A stretch of DNA of 64,000 bases. Source: Bacteroidales bacterium. GTDB taxonomy: Bacteria > Bacteroidota > Bacteroidia > Bacteroidales > UBA10428. Below the pieces are notes generated by a model. That model searched no databases. It was not told where the DNA came from and saw only the letters and a program-made list of their open reading frames with translations. This document shows positions 19,633 to 28,831 of the stretch, piece after piece. Position numbers and translations under genes: made by a program. The stretch spans positions 33,843 through 97,842 of the forward strand of contig JAFGSZ010000155.1 in the NCBI GenBank assembly GCA_016934395.1. The letters run 5' to 3'. Position 1 is the first letter of the stretch; each line of letters begins with the position of its first letter.

Positions 19633-22290
19633 ATGAAAAAAAGTAAAAAAATTATTTCGATTCTGTCTGTTGTTGCAGGAATAATAATTATTGTTAGCAT
19701 TTTGTTGTCTGTTTTTTTCAAACCTGCAGCCATAAGTCTTTTAAGAAACAACCTTGACAATTATCTGGTTACTGAAATTGAGGTTGATGATATTAACTTT
19801 TCTTTTATCAAAAGATTTCCTTTTGCCAGTATTGAATTAAAAAATGTGTTGGTTAAATCAACCCTTAATTTTGCAGCTGATGAATTTAAAGATACTAATA
19901 CGGATACTCTTCTTACAGCACAAAGAATATTTCTTGAATTTGACCTGTTTTCCCTGATAAAAAATAAATATAAGCTTAAAAATATTCTGATTAAAAATGG
20001 AGAATTATCAATTTATCTGGATAAATCTGGTCTGTCAAACTACAAAATTTGGGATAGTGGCGGAAAATCGTCAACTGATTTTCAGATAGCCCTTCAAAAT
20101 TTCGATTTAAATAAAATGCAGCTAAATCTTACCGATCTGGCTAAGAAAATAAAAGTATCTGGTTTATTGAATCGTTTTAATTTAAAAGGCAATTTTTCAC
20201 AAGATTCATTTCAGCTTTCTTCAGATTTTGAATTTTACATTGAGAAATATATACAAGAAAAATCAACATTAATAGAACAGAGATCGATTATTGCATCACT
20301 CAGCCTCCTGAAAGAAAATAATACATATTTTATTCAAAAAGGAAAATTGATTTTTAGTGACTTACCATTTCAAATTGAGGGAAAAATTCAAAAAGATAAG
20401 CAGTTATACCTGGATTTTATTATTCATTCCGAAAAGCTTAAAATAGATCAGGTTTTTAAACTGATTCCGGAACAAAACCAGGCATTTATTAATCAATATA
20501 GCAGTACTGGGATATTATTGCTTAACGCAACAATTAAGGGCTATTTATCGGGCCATTCCATGCCGCATATTGAATCTTCATTTGAATTGGGAAACGGAAT
20601 ACTTATAAACCGAAAAACTAAATTTAGAGCTACGGATATTTTTATTAAAGGCCGATACTCAAATGGTAGTAAAAACAATTTAAGCACTACAGAATTAATT
20701 ATCGAAAACATATCAGCCAAACTAGGTGAAAGTTCTTTTCAAGGACAATATTCTGCTAAAGATTTTACACATCCTTTCATCAGATTTGCTATTAAAGGAG
20801 AATTTAACATCAATGATCTCACCGGTTTGTATCCGATAAAATATGTTAAAGAAGCCAGCGGTAAAATCAATTTTAATTTAAGTTCATCGGGTACCATTAA
20901 AAATCACAAAAAAATCTCTAAAGAAGAATGGGGAGCGCTTTCAAAAGATGGAACCGTAAGCGTTTCCGATGTTTCCCTGGTTTTTACAGATTATCCTGGA
21001 ACCATTCAGAAAATCTCAGGAAAATTCCATGTGGATAAGATCATCACATTTCAGGATTTATTTTTTACAATAAATGATAATGATTTCCTATTAAATGGTT
21101 CTGCTGAAAATCTTATGGATTATTTAATGCTGAAAAATTATCCCCTTATCCTTACTGCAGAAATACAATCTGAAAATTTAAACCTGAATTCGCTGCTTAA
21201 TTTCAATAAGACTAAAAATAAAACAGATACTGTTTTACTCGTTTTCCCAAAAAACATACAATTATATTCACAACTTAAAACAAAACATTTTAAATACAAT
21301 CGGTTTCAGGCAGATGACATTAACTGCATTTTGAACTATCACACCAAAATATTGTCTGTGAATCAACTACAGATGAATACCATGCAGGGCCGGTTAACCG
21401 GAAAAGCAACATTAAAGCTTCTTGAATCAAATGAATTGGATGTACGTTGTGAAACTGTATTGAATAATATGGATATCCGGAAACTGTTCTATTCTTTTAA
21501 TAATTTTAATCAGAAAGTAATTGAAGATAAACACCTGCAGGGAGCTTTGAGCGGTAATGTAAACTTTTTTGCATTATGGGATAATGAGTTGAATGTAAAA
21601 GCTCAAAGCATAACTGTAGATAGTGATATCAAAATCAGTAATGGAGAGTTAATTAATTATGCTCCTCTTAATAGCCTTTCGAAGTTTATTGATCTTGAAG
21701 AACTAAAAAACATTAAATTTCAGACTCTCGAAAATAGTATATCAATTAGAAATAAAACTGTTTTTATTCCCTATATGGATATTTCGTCATCAGCCTTTAA
21801 TATTTCAGGTTCAGGCGAACATCATTTCGATTTAACCTATACTTATCGCATAAGAGTATATCTTTCTGAAATCCTATCAGGCAAAGCCAGGAAAAATAAA
21901 AAGGAAAATATCGAATACGGAATTGTTGAAAGTAAGGATCCGGGAAAAATTAATATTTATTTACTAATTACCGGCGATGAAAAAGATGTAGCGGTTGTTT
22001 ATGATAAAAAGCGTGCGTTTGAACAGATGAAAGTAAATATGAATGAGGAAAAAAAGGAATTAAGAAATATTTTACATGAAGAATTCGGCGCAGCCAGTAA
22101 ACGCGAGAGGACAAACGATGTTCCTCGCAAGCAGGGGGAATTTATTTTTGAATGGGATGAAAGGGATGTAAAAAAAGATAGTATTTTTGAATCACAAAAT
22201 AAAATAAAAAACACTAAAACAGATAAAGAAAACAATGAAGAATTTGAATTTGAATGGAATGAAGAAGATGATTCCATTGATAATAATTAA
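19633..22290 (+). CDS. AsmA-like large periplasmic protein
   Basis: 885 residues. One N-terminal transmembrane anchor (about residues 6-28) is followed by a long beta-rich periplasmic region with the AsmA start pattern KPAAISLLRNNLDNYL and the C-terminal AsmA_2-like part (NGELINYAPLNSLSKFIDLE and later FDLTYTYRIRVYLSEILSGKA). The last 90 residues are highly charged and end in two EFEFEWNEED-like stretches. AsmA-like proteins form bridge-like grooves that move phospholipids between membranes. The start at the ATG (19633) is preferred to the TTG 9 bp earlier. It is followed 17 bp later by a kinase gene. Confidence 0.8.
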   Translation: MKKSKKIISILSVVAGIIIIVSILLSVFFKPAAISLLRNNLDNYLVTEIEVDDINFSFIKRFPFASIELKNVLVKSTLNFAADEFKDTNTDTLLTAQRIFLEFDLFSLIKNKYKLKNILIKNGELSIYLDKSGLSNYKIWDSGGKSSTDFQIALQNFDLNKMQLNLTDLAKKIKVSGLLNRFNLKGNFSQDSFQLSSDFEFYIEKYIQEKSTLIEQRSIIASLSLLKENNTYFIQKGKLIFSDLPFQIEGKIQKDKQLYLDFIIHSEKLKIDQVFKLIPEQNQAFINQYSSTGILLLNATIKGYLSGHSMPHIESSFELGNGILINRKTKFRATDIFIKGRYSNGSKNNLSTTELIIENISAKLGESSFQGQYSAKDFTHPFIRFAIKGEFNINDLTGLYPIKYVKEASGKINFNLSSSGTIKNHKKISKEEWGALSKDGTVSVSDVSLVFTDYPGTIQKISGKFHVDKIITFQDLFFTINDNDFLLNGSAENLMDYLMLKNYPLILTAEIQSENLNLNSLLNFNKTKNKTDTVLLVFPKNIQLYSQLKTKHFKYNRFQADDINCILNYHTKILSVNQLQMNTMQGRLTGKATLKLLESNELDVRCETVLNNMDIRKLFYSFNNFNQKVIEDKHLQGALSGNVNFFALWDNELNVKAQSITVDSDIKISNGELINYAPLNSLSKFIDLEELKNIKFQTLENSISIRNKTVFIPYMDISSSAFNISGSGEHHFDLTYTYRIRVYLSEILSGKARKNKKENIEYGIVESKDPGKINIYLLITGDEKDVAVVYDKKRAFEQMKVNMNEEKKELRNILHEEFGAASKRERTNDVPRKQGEFIFEWDERDVKKDSIFESQNKIKNTKTDKENNEEFEFEWNEEDDSIDNN

Positions 22291-22307
22291 TCATAATTAA
22301 TCATATT

Positions 22308-23456
22308 GTGAATATCTACTCACGCAGGCTACGTTGGAAATATTTTCTTTTTATTACTGCAATTATTATAGGCGTAGCTTCTTTATTGTATACCAATAAA
22401 CTCGTAAGAAAACTTGCCTCCGAAGAACGTAAAAAGGTTGAACTTTGGGCAAAGGCAACTAATTTAATTGTGAAAACAGATATCAGTGGTGAATATCTTG
22501 ATTTTCTGCTTAATGTAATTCAATATAATGCTACAGTTCCTGTAATAGTTGTAGATACAAATGACAATATCCTTTTTCATAAAAACCTTGATACATTAAA
22601 AATTCAAAATGAAAAATATATCAAGCGAAAGCTTGAAAAAATGAAACAGGAAAATGAGCCTATTGAAATAATTATTTCTGAAGAATTTAGAGAATATCTC
22701 TATTACGATAGGTCTACTATACTAACAAAACTTATTATTTACCCTTATGTTCAGCTGGCTATAATTCTGCTATTTATACTGGTATCCTATTTTGCCTTTA
22801 GCTCATCTCGTAAAGCAGAACAAAACCAGGTCTGGGTTGGTTTATCAAAAGAAACAGCGCATCAGCTTGGCACACCAATCTCTTCATTATTGGCATGGCT
22901 TGAAATGTTGAAACTTAAAATCGAAAACAAAGAAATTCTGGAAGAGTTTGAGAAGGATATTAAGCGACTTGAAGTAATTACAGAACGTTTTTCAAAAATA
23001 GGATCAAAACCCAAACTTAAGAAGCAAAATATTATTTATATAATAAACAATGTTGTAAATTATTTAAAAACCAGGTCATCCAATAAAATCATTTTTAAAT
23101 TAGGGTTTCCTGAAGATGAAATACTGGTTTCTTTGAATTCATCACTCTTCGAATGGGTTATTGAAAATGTATGTAAGAATGCCATTGACGCAATTGAAGG
23201 ATCAGGTACCATTGAAATATCAATTGCAGATCATACCCAGGTTGTTTACATAGATATTACCGATTCAGGCAAAGGAATTCCAAAAAGCAAATATAAAACC
23301 ATATTTAAACCGGGATTTACTACCAAAGAACATGGATGGGGTCTTGGATTATCACTCACCAACCGGATAATAGAAGAATATCATGGCGGGAAAATTTTTG
23401 TTCATGAATCAGAACTTGGAAAAGGGACAAAAATAAGAATCGTACTAAAAAAATAA
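22308..23456 (+). CDS. Sensor histidine kinase (two-helix, Bacteroidota type)
   Basis: 382 residues, GTG start. There are two transmembrane helices (about 10-28 and 141-163) around a short extracytoplasmic sensor. The phospho-acceptor is His185 in ETAHQLGTPISSL, a variant of the usual HExRTP box common in this phylum. The ATPase boxes are VIENVCKNAIDAIEG, DSGKGIP and GWGLGLSLTNRII. There is no adjacent response regulator, so it is an orphan kinase. It shares a probable operon with the AsmA-like gene upstream and rnpA downstream (18-bp gap). Confidence 0.88.
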   Translation: MNIYSRRLRWKYFLFITAIIIGVASLLYTNKLVRKLASEERKKVELWAKATNLIVKTDISGEYLDFLLNVIQYNATVPVIVVDTNDNILFHKNLDTLKIQNEKYIKRKLEKMKQENEPIEIIISEEFREYLYYDRSTILTKLIIYPYVQLAIILLFILVSYFAFSSSRKAEQNQVWVGLSKETAHQLGTPISSLLAWLEMLKLKIENKEILEEFEKDIKRLEVITERFSKIGSKPKLKKQNIIYIINNVVNYLKTRSSNKIIFKLGFPEDEILVSLNSSLFEWVIENVCKNAIDAIEGSGTIEISIADHTQVVYIDITDSGKGIPKSKYKTIFKPGFTTKEHGWGLGLSLTNRIIEEYHGGKIFVHESELGKGTKIRIVLKK

Positions 23457-23474
23457 ACTAATTGCATTCTTTAT

Positions 23475-23870
23475 ATGTCTGTTACATCAAATAAGTTTAC
23501 AAAGAATGAACGTCTTTTTCAACAAAAGATCATTACAAACTTATTTAAAAGCACCAATTCTATTCACATTTACCCTATTAAAATAATATGGTTATATTCA
23601 GAATCTGAAGATGTCTTTCCCGCCCGTGTTTTATTTTCTGTACCTAAGAAGAATTTTAAACGAGCTGTTCAGAGAAATCTTCTTAAAAGGAGATTGCGTG
23701 AAATTTACAGACTTTACAAACATAATCTTTATAGTGAATTAGACAAAAATAACAAAAAAATTGCTCTTGCTATTATCTATAACAGTGCCGATAAGTATAG
23801 TTATTCCGAACTTGAACCCATAGTTTTAAAGGCATTAAAACGATTAGAAGCAAAACTTACTGCCGAATAA
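23475..23870 (+). CDS. rnpA: Ribonuclease P protein component
   Basis: 131 residues. This is the protein cofactor of RNase P, which trims the 5' end of pre-tRNAs. The family signature appears as FSVPKKNFKRAVQRNLLKRR followed by LREIYR, and the protein begins with the expected NERLFQQKIITNLF. In most bacteria rnpA sits between rpmH and yidD; neither is here. In Bacteroidota it often follows unrelated genes. Confidence 0.93.
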   Translation: MSVTSNKFTKNERLFQQKIITNLFKSTNSIHIYPIKIIWLYSESEDVFPARVLFSVPKKNFKRAVQRNLLKRRLREIYRLYKHNLYSELDKNNKKIALAIIYNSADKYSYSELEPIVLKALKRLEAKLTAE

Positions 23871-24287
23871 AACAATGTCCCATATAATATTATAATTCAT
23901 ATAAATACATATTATATATTAATACATAGGTGTTTATATTTATCTTATAACCAATGTCAGGTAATTGAAACGAATACTTCAGATTAAATTTTACATCCGG
24001 TTACCTGGTGGAATTTGTTATAATATTTTTAGTTAAACTTAAATATATAATTGATTTGTAATATATTCCAATGTTTAATTAATTTTTTATTTTAAATAAA
24101 ATACAATTCTTTTATTGTATTCCAAAACAATGAACATTTGTTAAAATAAACGAAATTAAATAGAATACGAAGCTTAAAAATAAATTATGATTCTTATTAA
24201 AGAAATATGAAGTAATCTTAATTCAAGAATGATCGAATTAAAGTATAAATGTAATAGAAACCGGTAAATCATTAATTTACAAAAATA
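23871..24287. other. Gene-free AT-rich stretch between rnpA and the Nudix gene
   Basis: 417 bp of very AT-rich sequence between convergent genes. I see no reading frame with coding character, no yidD and no strong terminator. The only structure is a weak inverted repeat (CAGGTAA at 23958 and TTACCTG at 24001). Confidence 0.6.
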
Positions 24288-24905
24288 TTAATCACAAATA
24301 ACATTTTTCTCAGGATTTCTGAGATATTCAAACATAAGCTTAATTTGCGACTCCGTATTCCTTAACTCAGATAAAGTAGGTATTTCGTTTTCAGCAAACC
24401 AATTTACATCAGTGGTTTCCATGCCGGCTTTTAGTTCACCGTCAATTTCAATACACAGAATAAATAATTTATAAACATGATATAGATCGGGAGGATGCGG
24501 GTGTTTATATTTATCGAGAACAGCTAATAATTTTACAGGTTTTACTATTAATCCGGATTCTTCCTGTATTTCTTTTGCCGCAATTGTAAAAGGGCTCAGT
24601 CCGATATCAGCCCATCCACCCGGAATAGACCATTTTCCATCTAACGATTCCTTTACCAGTAATATTTTATTTTCCCTAAACACAACTCCCCTTACATCCA
24701 CTTTAGGGGTTTGATATCCTTTCTCAGAGGCAAAAAGATCTGTAATCTTTTCAATTTTCTCATTAGAAATACAGTGCAGTAATTCAACACTTAATTCGCG
24801 GAGCTGCTGATATCTTTCGGTATCATACTTGCTTAAAGAATACGTTAAACCCGTTTGGGCTAGGGCTTGTATTTTTTTCGCTATTTCAAGCAGCGTGTTA
24901 TCCAT
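24288..24905 (-). CDS. Nudix hydrolase with N-terminal Nudix_hydro_N domain (YjhB-like)
   Basis: 205 residues. The N-terminal helical domain of about 60 residues matches the Nudix_hydro_N type. It is followed by a Nudix box GGWADIGLSPFTIAAKEIQE and ESGL. The first Glu of the canonical box is Leu, which is normal in the Bacillus YjhB group (pyrophosphatases of CDP-choline or ADP-ribose type compounds). It starts 12 bp after the carB stop, so it is probably co-transcribed with carB, though no metabolic link is evident. Confidence 0.85.
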   Translation of the reverse strand: MDNTLLEIAKKIQALAQTGLTYSLSKYDTERYQQLRELSVELLHCISNEKIEKITDLFASEKGYQTPKVDVRGVVFRENKILLVKESLDGKWSIPGGWADIGLSPFTIAAKEIQEESGLIVKPVKLLAVLDKYKHPHPPDLYHVYKLFILCIEIDGELKAGMETTDVNWFAENEIPTLSELRNTESQIKLMFEYLRNPEKNVICD

Positions 24906-24917
24906 ATTTCAAAGGAA

Positions 24918-27900
24918 TTATTTATATTCATCCCAACTCTTAATAGCAATTTCATCTATTCGGAGCTTACAGACAGCCGTCAAAAAGGCACTGGCCAGAC
25001 GGGCATTGGTTATCAGGGGAATATTAAAATCCACGGAACTTCTTCTAATTGTATAGTCATTACTTAATTCCTTTGAAGATAAATCTTTTGGAATATTTAC
25101 CACAAGATCAATCAGTCCATTCTTTAAATAATCCAGCGTATTCGGTTTTTCATCCTCATCAGGCCAGTGCAACATTGTAACGTTCATTCCGTTCATTTCA
25201 AGAAACTTGGCAGTACCCTTGGTTGCGAAAAGGTTATAGCCTTTTTCTGCCAGTAATCTGCAGCTATTTACCAGTTCAACCTTAGATCGCATTGGCCCTG
25301 TTGATAACAATATGTTTTTCTTTGGAATACTATAGCCAACCGAAAGCATGGATTTAAGAATAGCCTCATAAAAATTTTCCCCTATACATCCCACTTCACC
25401 TGTTGAGGACATATCCACTCCCAGGATTGGATCTGCCTTCTGGAGCCTTGAAAATGAAAACTGGGGCGCTTTAACACCGATATAATCAAGATCAAAAATA
25501 GATTTATGTGGCTTTTCTACCGGGACATTAAGCATAATCTTTGTGGCAATATCTATTAAATTAACTTTTAACACTTTAGATACAAATGGGAAACTTCTTG
25601 ATGCACGGAGGTTACATTCAATTACTTTAATATCATTATCTTTTGCCAGAAACTGCATGTTAAAGGGACCTGAAATATTTAAGGCGCGGGCAATTTCTCT
25701 GGAAATCTTTTTTATGCGCCGTACTGTCTCAAAATATATTTTTTGAGGAGGAAAAGTCATGGTAGCATCTCCGGAATGAACACCGGCAAATTCAACATGC
25801 TCTGAGATAGCATAGGTAAATAATTCGCCATCGCGCGCCACGGCATCAATTTCAATTTCCTTGGCTTGTTCTATAAATTCAGAAACTACAACAGGGTATT
25901 GTTTTGAAACATTTGTTGCAAGATTTAAAAAGTGTTCCATCTCATCTCTGTTGGAAACCACATTCATTGCTGCACCGGATAAAACATATGAAGGCCGCAC
26001 CAAAACCGGAAAACCGACATCTTCAACAAATTTATAGATTTCGTTAATACTCGTTAATTCCTTCCAACGGGGCTGATCGATTTTCAATTCATCACACAAC
26101 ATGCTGAATTTATGCCTGTTTTCTGCATTATCTATAGATAAAGGAGAAGTTCCTAAAATGTTTACATTCTGGTTAAAAAGTCGCATGGCCAGGTTATTAG
26201 GAATTTGCCCACCCATTGAAATAATCACACCTTTTGGCAATTCAAGCTCTATAATATCCATCACCCGTTCAAAAGAAAGCTCGTCGAAATAGAGCCGGTC
26301 ACACATATCATAATCCGTACTTACGGTTTCGGGATTATAATTAATCATTATTGACCGATAGCCTTGTTGGTTTACAGTATTTAATGCATTTACACTACAC
26401 CAGTCAAATTCAACACTGCTCCCTATACGATATGCTCCTGAACCCAATACGATTACTGATTTATTATCATGTTGAAATTCTATATCGTGGCTGTTGCCGC
26501 AATATGTTAAATACAGATAATTTGTTTTGGCCGGGAATTCTGCTGCCAGTGTATCAATTTGTTTAACATAAGGAATAATATTATGTTTTTTGCGAAATTC
26601 TCTAACTTCAAGAAGCCCTTCTTCAATATGTTCATTTACATCTTTAAGAATAAAACGCGCCAGCTGAAAGTCTGAAAATCCGAATTCTTTAGCCCGCAAT
26701 ATTTTTCCTCCCGGTGTTTCTTCTAATGTATTGTATTTAGAAAGTTCGTTCTTTAACTCAAATATATTTTTTAATTTATGTAAAAACCAGGGATCAATTT
26801 TTGTGAGCTCATGAATTTTTTCGATGGAATAATTTTTTTCAAAAGCATCCGCAATAACAAAAATCCGCATATCAGTTGGCTCGTTAAGCTCCTTTTCAAT
26901 ATTTTCAAATTCCAGGTCCCGGTTACCAACAAAACCATGCATACCTTGTCCAATCATTCGCAATCCTTTTTGAATCGCTTCTTCAAAAGTACGGCCGATA
27001 GACATTACTTCTCCAACACTCTTCATGCTGCTTCCGATTTGCTTGGAAACACCTGAAAATTTATTCAGATCCCAACGTGGTATTTTACATACAATATAGT
27101 CCAGGGCGGGTTCAAAAAATGCAGGAGTGGTTTTTGTAATTGAATTTTTTAATTCATGCAAGCCATAACCCAATGCCAGTTTAGCCGCAACAAATGCCAG
27201 GGGATAACCGGTGGCTTTAGAGGCAAGTGCACTGGAACGTGATAATCTGGCATTTACTTCAATTACACGGTAATCTTCAGAAAAGGGATCGAGAGCATAT
27301 TGGATATTACATTCACCAACAATTCCGATATGTCTGATTATTTTAATTGCAAGCTCACGTAATTTATGATATTCTGTATTGGTAAGAGTTTGCGAAGGCG
27401 CAACCACAATACTTTCTCCGGTATGTATCCCCAAGGGATCAAAATTTTCCATATTACAAACAGTAATACAGTTATTATATTGGTCTCTTACAACTTCATA
27501 CTCAACTTCTTTCCAGCCTTTAAGTGATTTTTCAATTAATAATTGTTTTGAATATGAAAAAGCTTTACCGGCCAATTTTCGAAGTTCCTTTTCGTTGTTG
27601 CAAAAACCGCTTCCCTGGCCTCCAAGAGTATAGGCAGCCCGGATGATAATCGGATAATTAAGCTTTTCAGCAGCCAGTACTGCATCCTCTACAGTAGTTA
27701 CAGCAATGCTTTCAATGGTACTGATATTGATTTCATGTAATTTTTTTACAAAAATATCACGGTCTTCAGTGTTAATAATAGCCTGAATTGGTGTACCCAG
27801 TACCCGCACATTGTTTTTTTCTAATATACCCTCTTTAAAAAGGTCTATTCCACAATTTAAAGCCGTTTGCCCGCCAAATGATAATAGAATTCCGTCTGGT

Positions 27901-28139
27901 TTTTCCTTTTCAATTACCCGTTTTACAAAATAAGTGGTTACAGGCAGAAAATAAATTTTATCTGCAATTCCTTCGGATGTTTGTACGGTTGCAATGTTGG
28001 GATTTATTAAAACAGTTTTGACCCCCTCTTCCCTCAACGCTTTTAAAGCCTGCGATCCTGAATAATCAAATTCTCCGGCTTCACCAATTTTTAATGCTCC
28101 TGAACCTAAAACAATTACTTTTTTTATAGATTTATCCAT
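24918..28139 (-). CDS. carB: Carbamoyl-phosphate synthase large subunit
   Basis: 1073 residues from the chosen ATG (a longer frame starts 39 bp upstream, but MDKSIKKVIVLGSGALKIG is the normal N-terminus). The enzyme makes carbamoyl phosphate from bicarbonate, glutamine-derived ammonia and two ATP, for arginine and pyrimidines. There are two ATP-grasp halves (about 127-335 and 670-860), each preceded by a GSGxxxIG motif, and a C-terminal MGS-like regulatory domain (about 935-1073). carA is not adjacent. It is divergent from argR, with a shared 121-bp control region. A minus-strand -7 element is at 28176-28183. Confidence 0.96.
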   Translation of the reverse strand: MDKSIKKVIVLGSGALKIGEAGEFDYSGSQALKALREEGVKTVLINPNIATVQTSEGIADKIYFLPVTTYFVKRVIEKEKPDGILLSFGGQTALNCGIDLFKEGILEKNNVRVLGTPIQAIINTEDRDIFVKKLHEINISTIESIAVTTVEDAVLAAEKLNYPIIIRAAYTLGGQGSGFCNNEKELRKLAGKAFSYSKQLLIEKSLKGWKEVEYEVVRDQYNNCITVCNMENFDPLGIHTGESIVVAPSQTLTNTEYHKLRELAIKIIRHIGIVGECNIQYALDPFSEDYRVIEVNARLSRSSALASKATGYPLAFVAAKLALGYGLHELKNSITKTTPAFFEPALDYIVCKIPRWDLNKFSGVSKQIGSSMKSVGEVMSIGRTFEEAIQKGLRMIGQGMHGFVGNRDLEFENIEKELNEPTDMRIFVIADAFEKNYSIEKIHELTKIDPWFLHKLKNIFELKNELSKYNTLEETPGGKILRAKEFGFSDFQLARFILKDVNEHIEEGLLEVREFRKKHNIIPYVKQIDTLAAEFPAKTNYLYLTYCGNSHDIEFQHDNKSVIVLGSGAYRIGSSVEFDWCSVNALNTVNQQGYRSIMINYNPETVSTDYDMCDRLYFDELSFERVMDIIELELPKGVIISMGGQIPNNLAMRLFNQNVNILGTSPLSIDNAENRHKFSMLCDELKIDQPRWKELTSINEIYKFVEDVGFPVLVRPSYVLSGAAMNVVSNRDEMEHFLNLATNVSKQYPVVVSEFIEQAKEIEIDAVARDGELFTYAISEHVEFAGVHSGDATMTFPPQKIYFETVRRIKKISREIARALNISGPFNMQFLAKDNDIKVIECNLRASRSFPFVSKVLKVNLIDIATKIMLNVPVEKPHKSIFDLDYIGVKAPQFSFSRLQKADPILGVDMSSTGEVGCIGENFYEAILKSMLSVGYSIPKKNILLSTGPMRSKVELVNSCRLLAEKGYNLFATKGTAKFLEMNGMNVTMLHWPDEDEKPNTLDYLKNGLIDLVVNIPKDLSSKELSNDYTIRRSSVDFNIPLITNARLASAFLTAVCKLRIDEIAIKSWDEYK

Positions 28140-28175
28140 GTTATCCCGATGAAGATTTATTTTTTTTATCGGGCT

Positions 28176-28183
28176 CAAAAGTA
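28176..28183 (-). promoter_or_regulatory. -7 element of the carB promoter
   Basis: TACTTTTG on the minus strand matches TAnnTTTG and lies 37 bp before the carB start. No clear -33 element is visible. A 6-bp inverted repeat (CCCGAT/ATCGGG) sits in the predicted leader. Confidence 0.5.
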
Positions 28184-28205
28184 CAAATTATTTAATTAAT
28201 TTTTA

Positions 28206-28235
28206 TTGGAAATTTCCAAATAATGTATATTTTTG
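28206..28235 (+). promoter_or_regulatory. Promoter of the argR-argG-argH-pro operon
   Basis: The -7 element TATTTTTG (28228-28235) fits TAnnTTTG. An ATTGG-like -33 element lies at 28205-28209 with an 18-bp spacer. It overlaps a perfect 14-bp palindrome, TTGGAAATTTCCAA (28206-28219). Transcription would start near 28241, just before the ARG box. Confidence 0.6.
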
Positions 28236-28243
28236 CAGTTGAA

Positions 28244-28259
28244 ATGAATATTTATTCAA
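28244..28259. promoter_or_regulatory. ARG box (ArgR operator)
   Basis: ATGAATATTTATTCAA is a perfect match to the ARG box core TGAATWWWWATTCA. It ends 2 bp before the argR start codon and covers the predicted transcription start. ArgR with bound arginine would therefore repress its own operon and possibly the divergent carB. Confidence 0.85.
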
Positions 28260-28260
28260 A

Positions 28261-28737
28261 ATGAGGAATCGTACCGAAAGACTATTGGTTATTAAAAGTA
28301 TAATTTCGTCTCAAAAAATTTCCAGTCAGGAAGAACTGTTAAAACTGCTGGAAGCAAAGAATTTCAATTATACACAGGCTACTCTTTCACGTGATCTTAA
28401 ATTTTTAAAGGTAAATAAAATTGCTGACCCCGGAAAGGGATATATCTATAAATTACCTGATTTACCGGTTACCGAAACCAGTGAGATTGCTGAAAGCCAT
28501 GCTGCTAAAGGCTTTGTCTCTATTCAGTTTTCGAATAAACTGGGTGTAATCAAAACATTACCGGGTTATGCAAGCAGCATTGCGATGCTAATTGATTCTG
28601 CCAATCCTTTCGAAATTATAGGTACAATCGCAGGTGATGACACAATTCTGGTGATACCTAATGAGAATATTACAGAAAAAGATGTAATAAACTCATTAGT
28701 GTTAATTATTCCCGAACTAAAAAATAAACTGGATTAG
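28261..28737 (+). CDS. argR: Arginine repressor
   Basis: 158 residues. The N-terminal winged helix-turn-helix (SSQEELLKLLEAKNFNYTQA followed by TLSRDLKFLKV) is complete. The C-terminal hexamerisation and arginine-binding domain ends with GTIAGDDTILVI, where the Asp pair contacts arginine. It is the first gene of the arg/pro operon and is preceded directly by a perfect ARG box, indicating autoregulation. In this phylum ArgR normally controls arginine biosynthesis. Confidence 0.95.
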   Translation: MRNRTERLLVIKSIISSQKISSQEELLKLLEAKNFNYTQATLSRDLKFLKVNKIADPGKGYIYKLPDLPVTETSEIAESHAAKGFVSIQFSNKLGVIKTLPGYASSIAMLIDSANPFEIIGTIAGDDTILVIPNENITEKDVINSLVLIIPELKNKLD

Positions 28738-28741
28738 GATT

Positions 28742-28807
28742 GGCTGGCTAGTTTTTATTAATAGGTTTAAAATTTTAGAGATTTAAATCGCCAGCCCTCC
28801 TTTTTTT
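28742..28807 (+). terminator. Terminator-like hairpin between argR and argG
   Basis: GGCTGGC (28742-28748) and GCCAGCC (28790-28796) pair perfectly, with an inner stem GGTTTAAA/TTTAAATC, and are followed by CTCC and seven T. It begins 4 nt after the argR stop and ends 25 nt before the argG start, which leaves no room for a separate argG promoter. So it should be a partial or regulated terminator. Confidence 0.65.
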
Positions 28808-28831
28808 ATAAAATTATTAAATAATAAAACA

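Noticed and set aside
23956..24010. CAGGTAA...TTACCTG repeat in the rnpA-Nudix gap
   Set aside because: Seven base pairs across about 36 nt in very AT-rich DNA; likely chance.
24657..24720. Leucine instead of the first Glu in the Nudix box as a sign of inactivity
   Set aside because: The GGWADxGLS form is standard in YjhB-type Nudix enzymes, so the change is a family feature.
28145..28173. CCCGAT/ATCGGG inverted repeat before carB as a riboswitch or terminator
   Set aside because: Only 6 bp with a 17-nt A/T loop and no T tail in the carB direction; too weak to claim a function.
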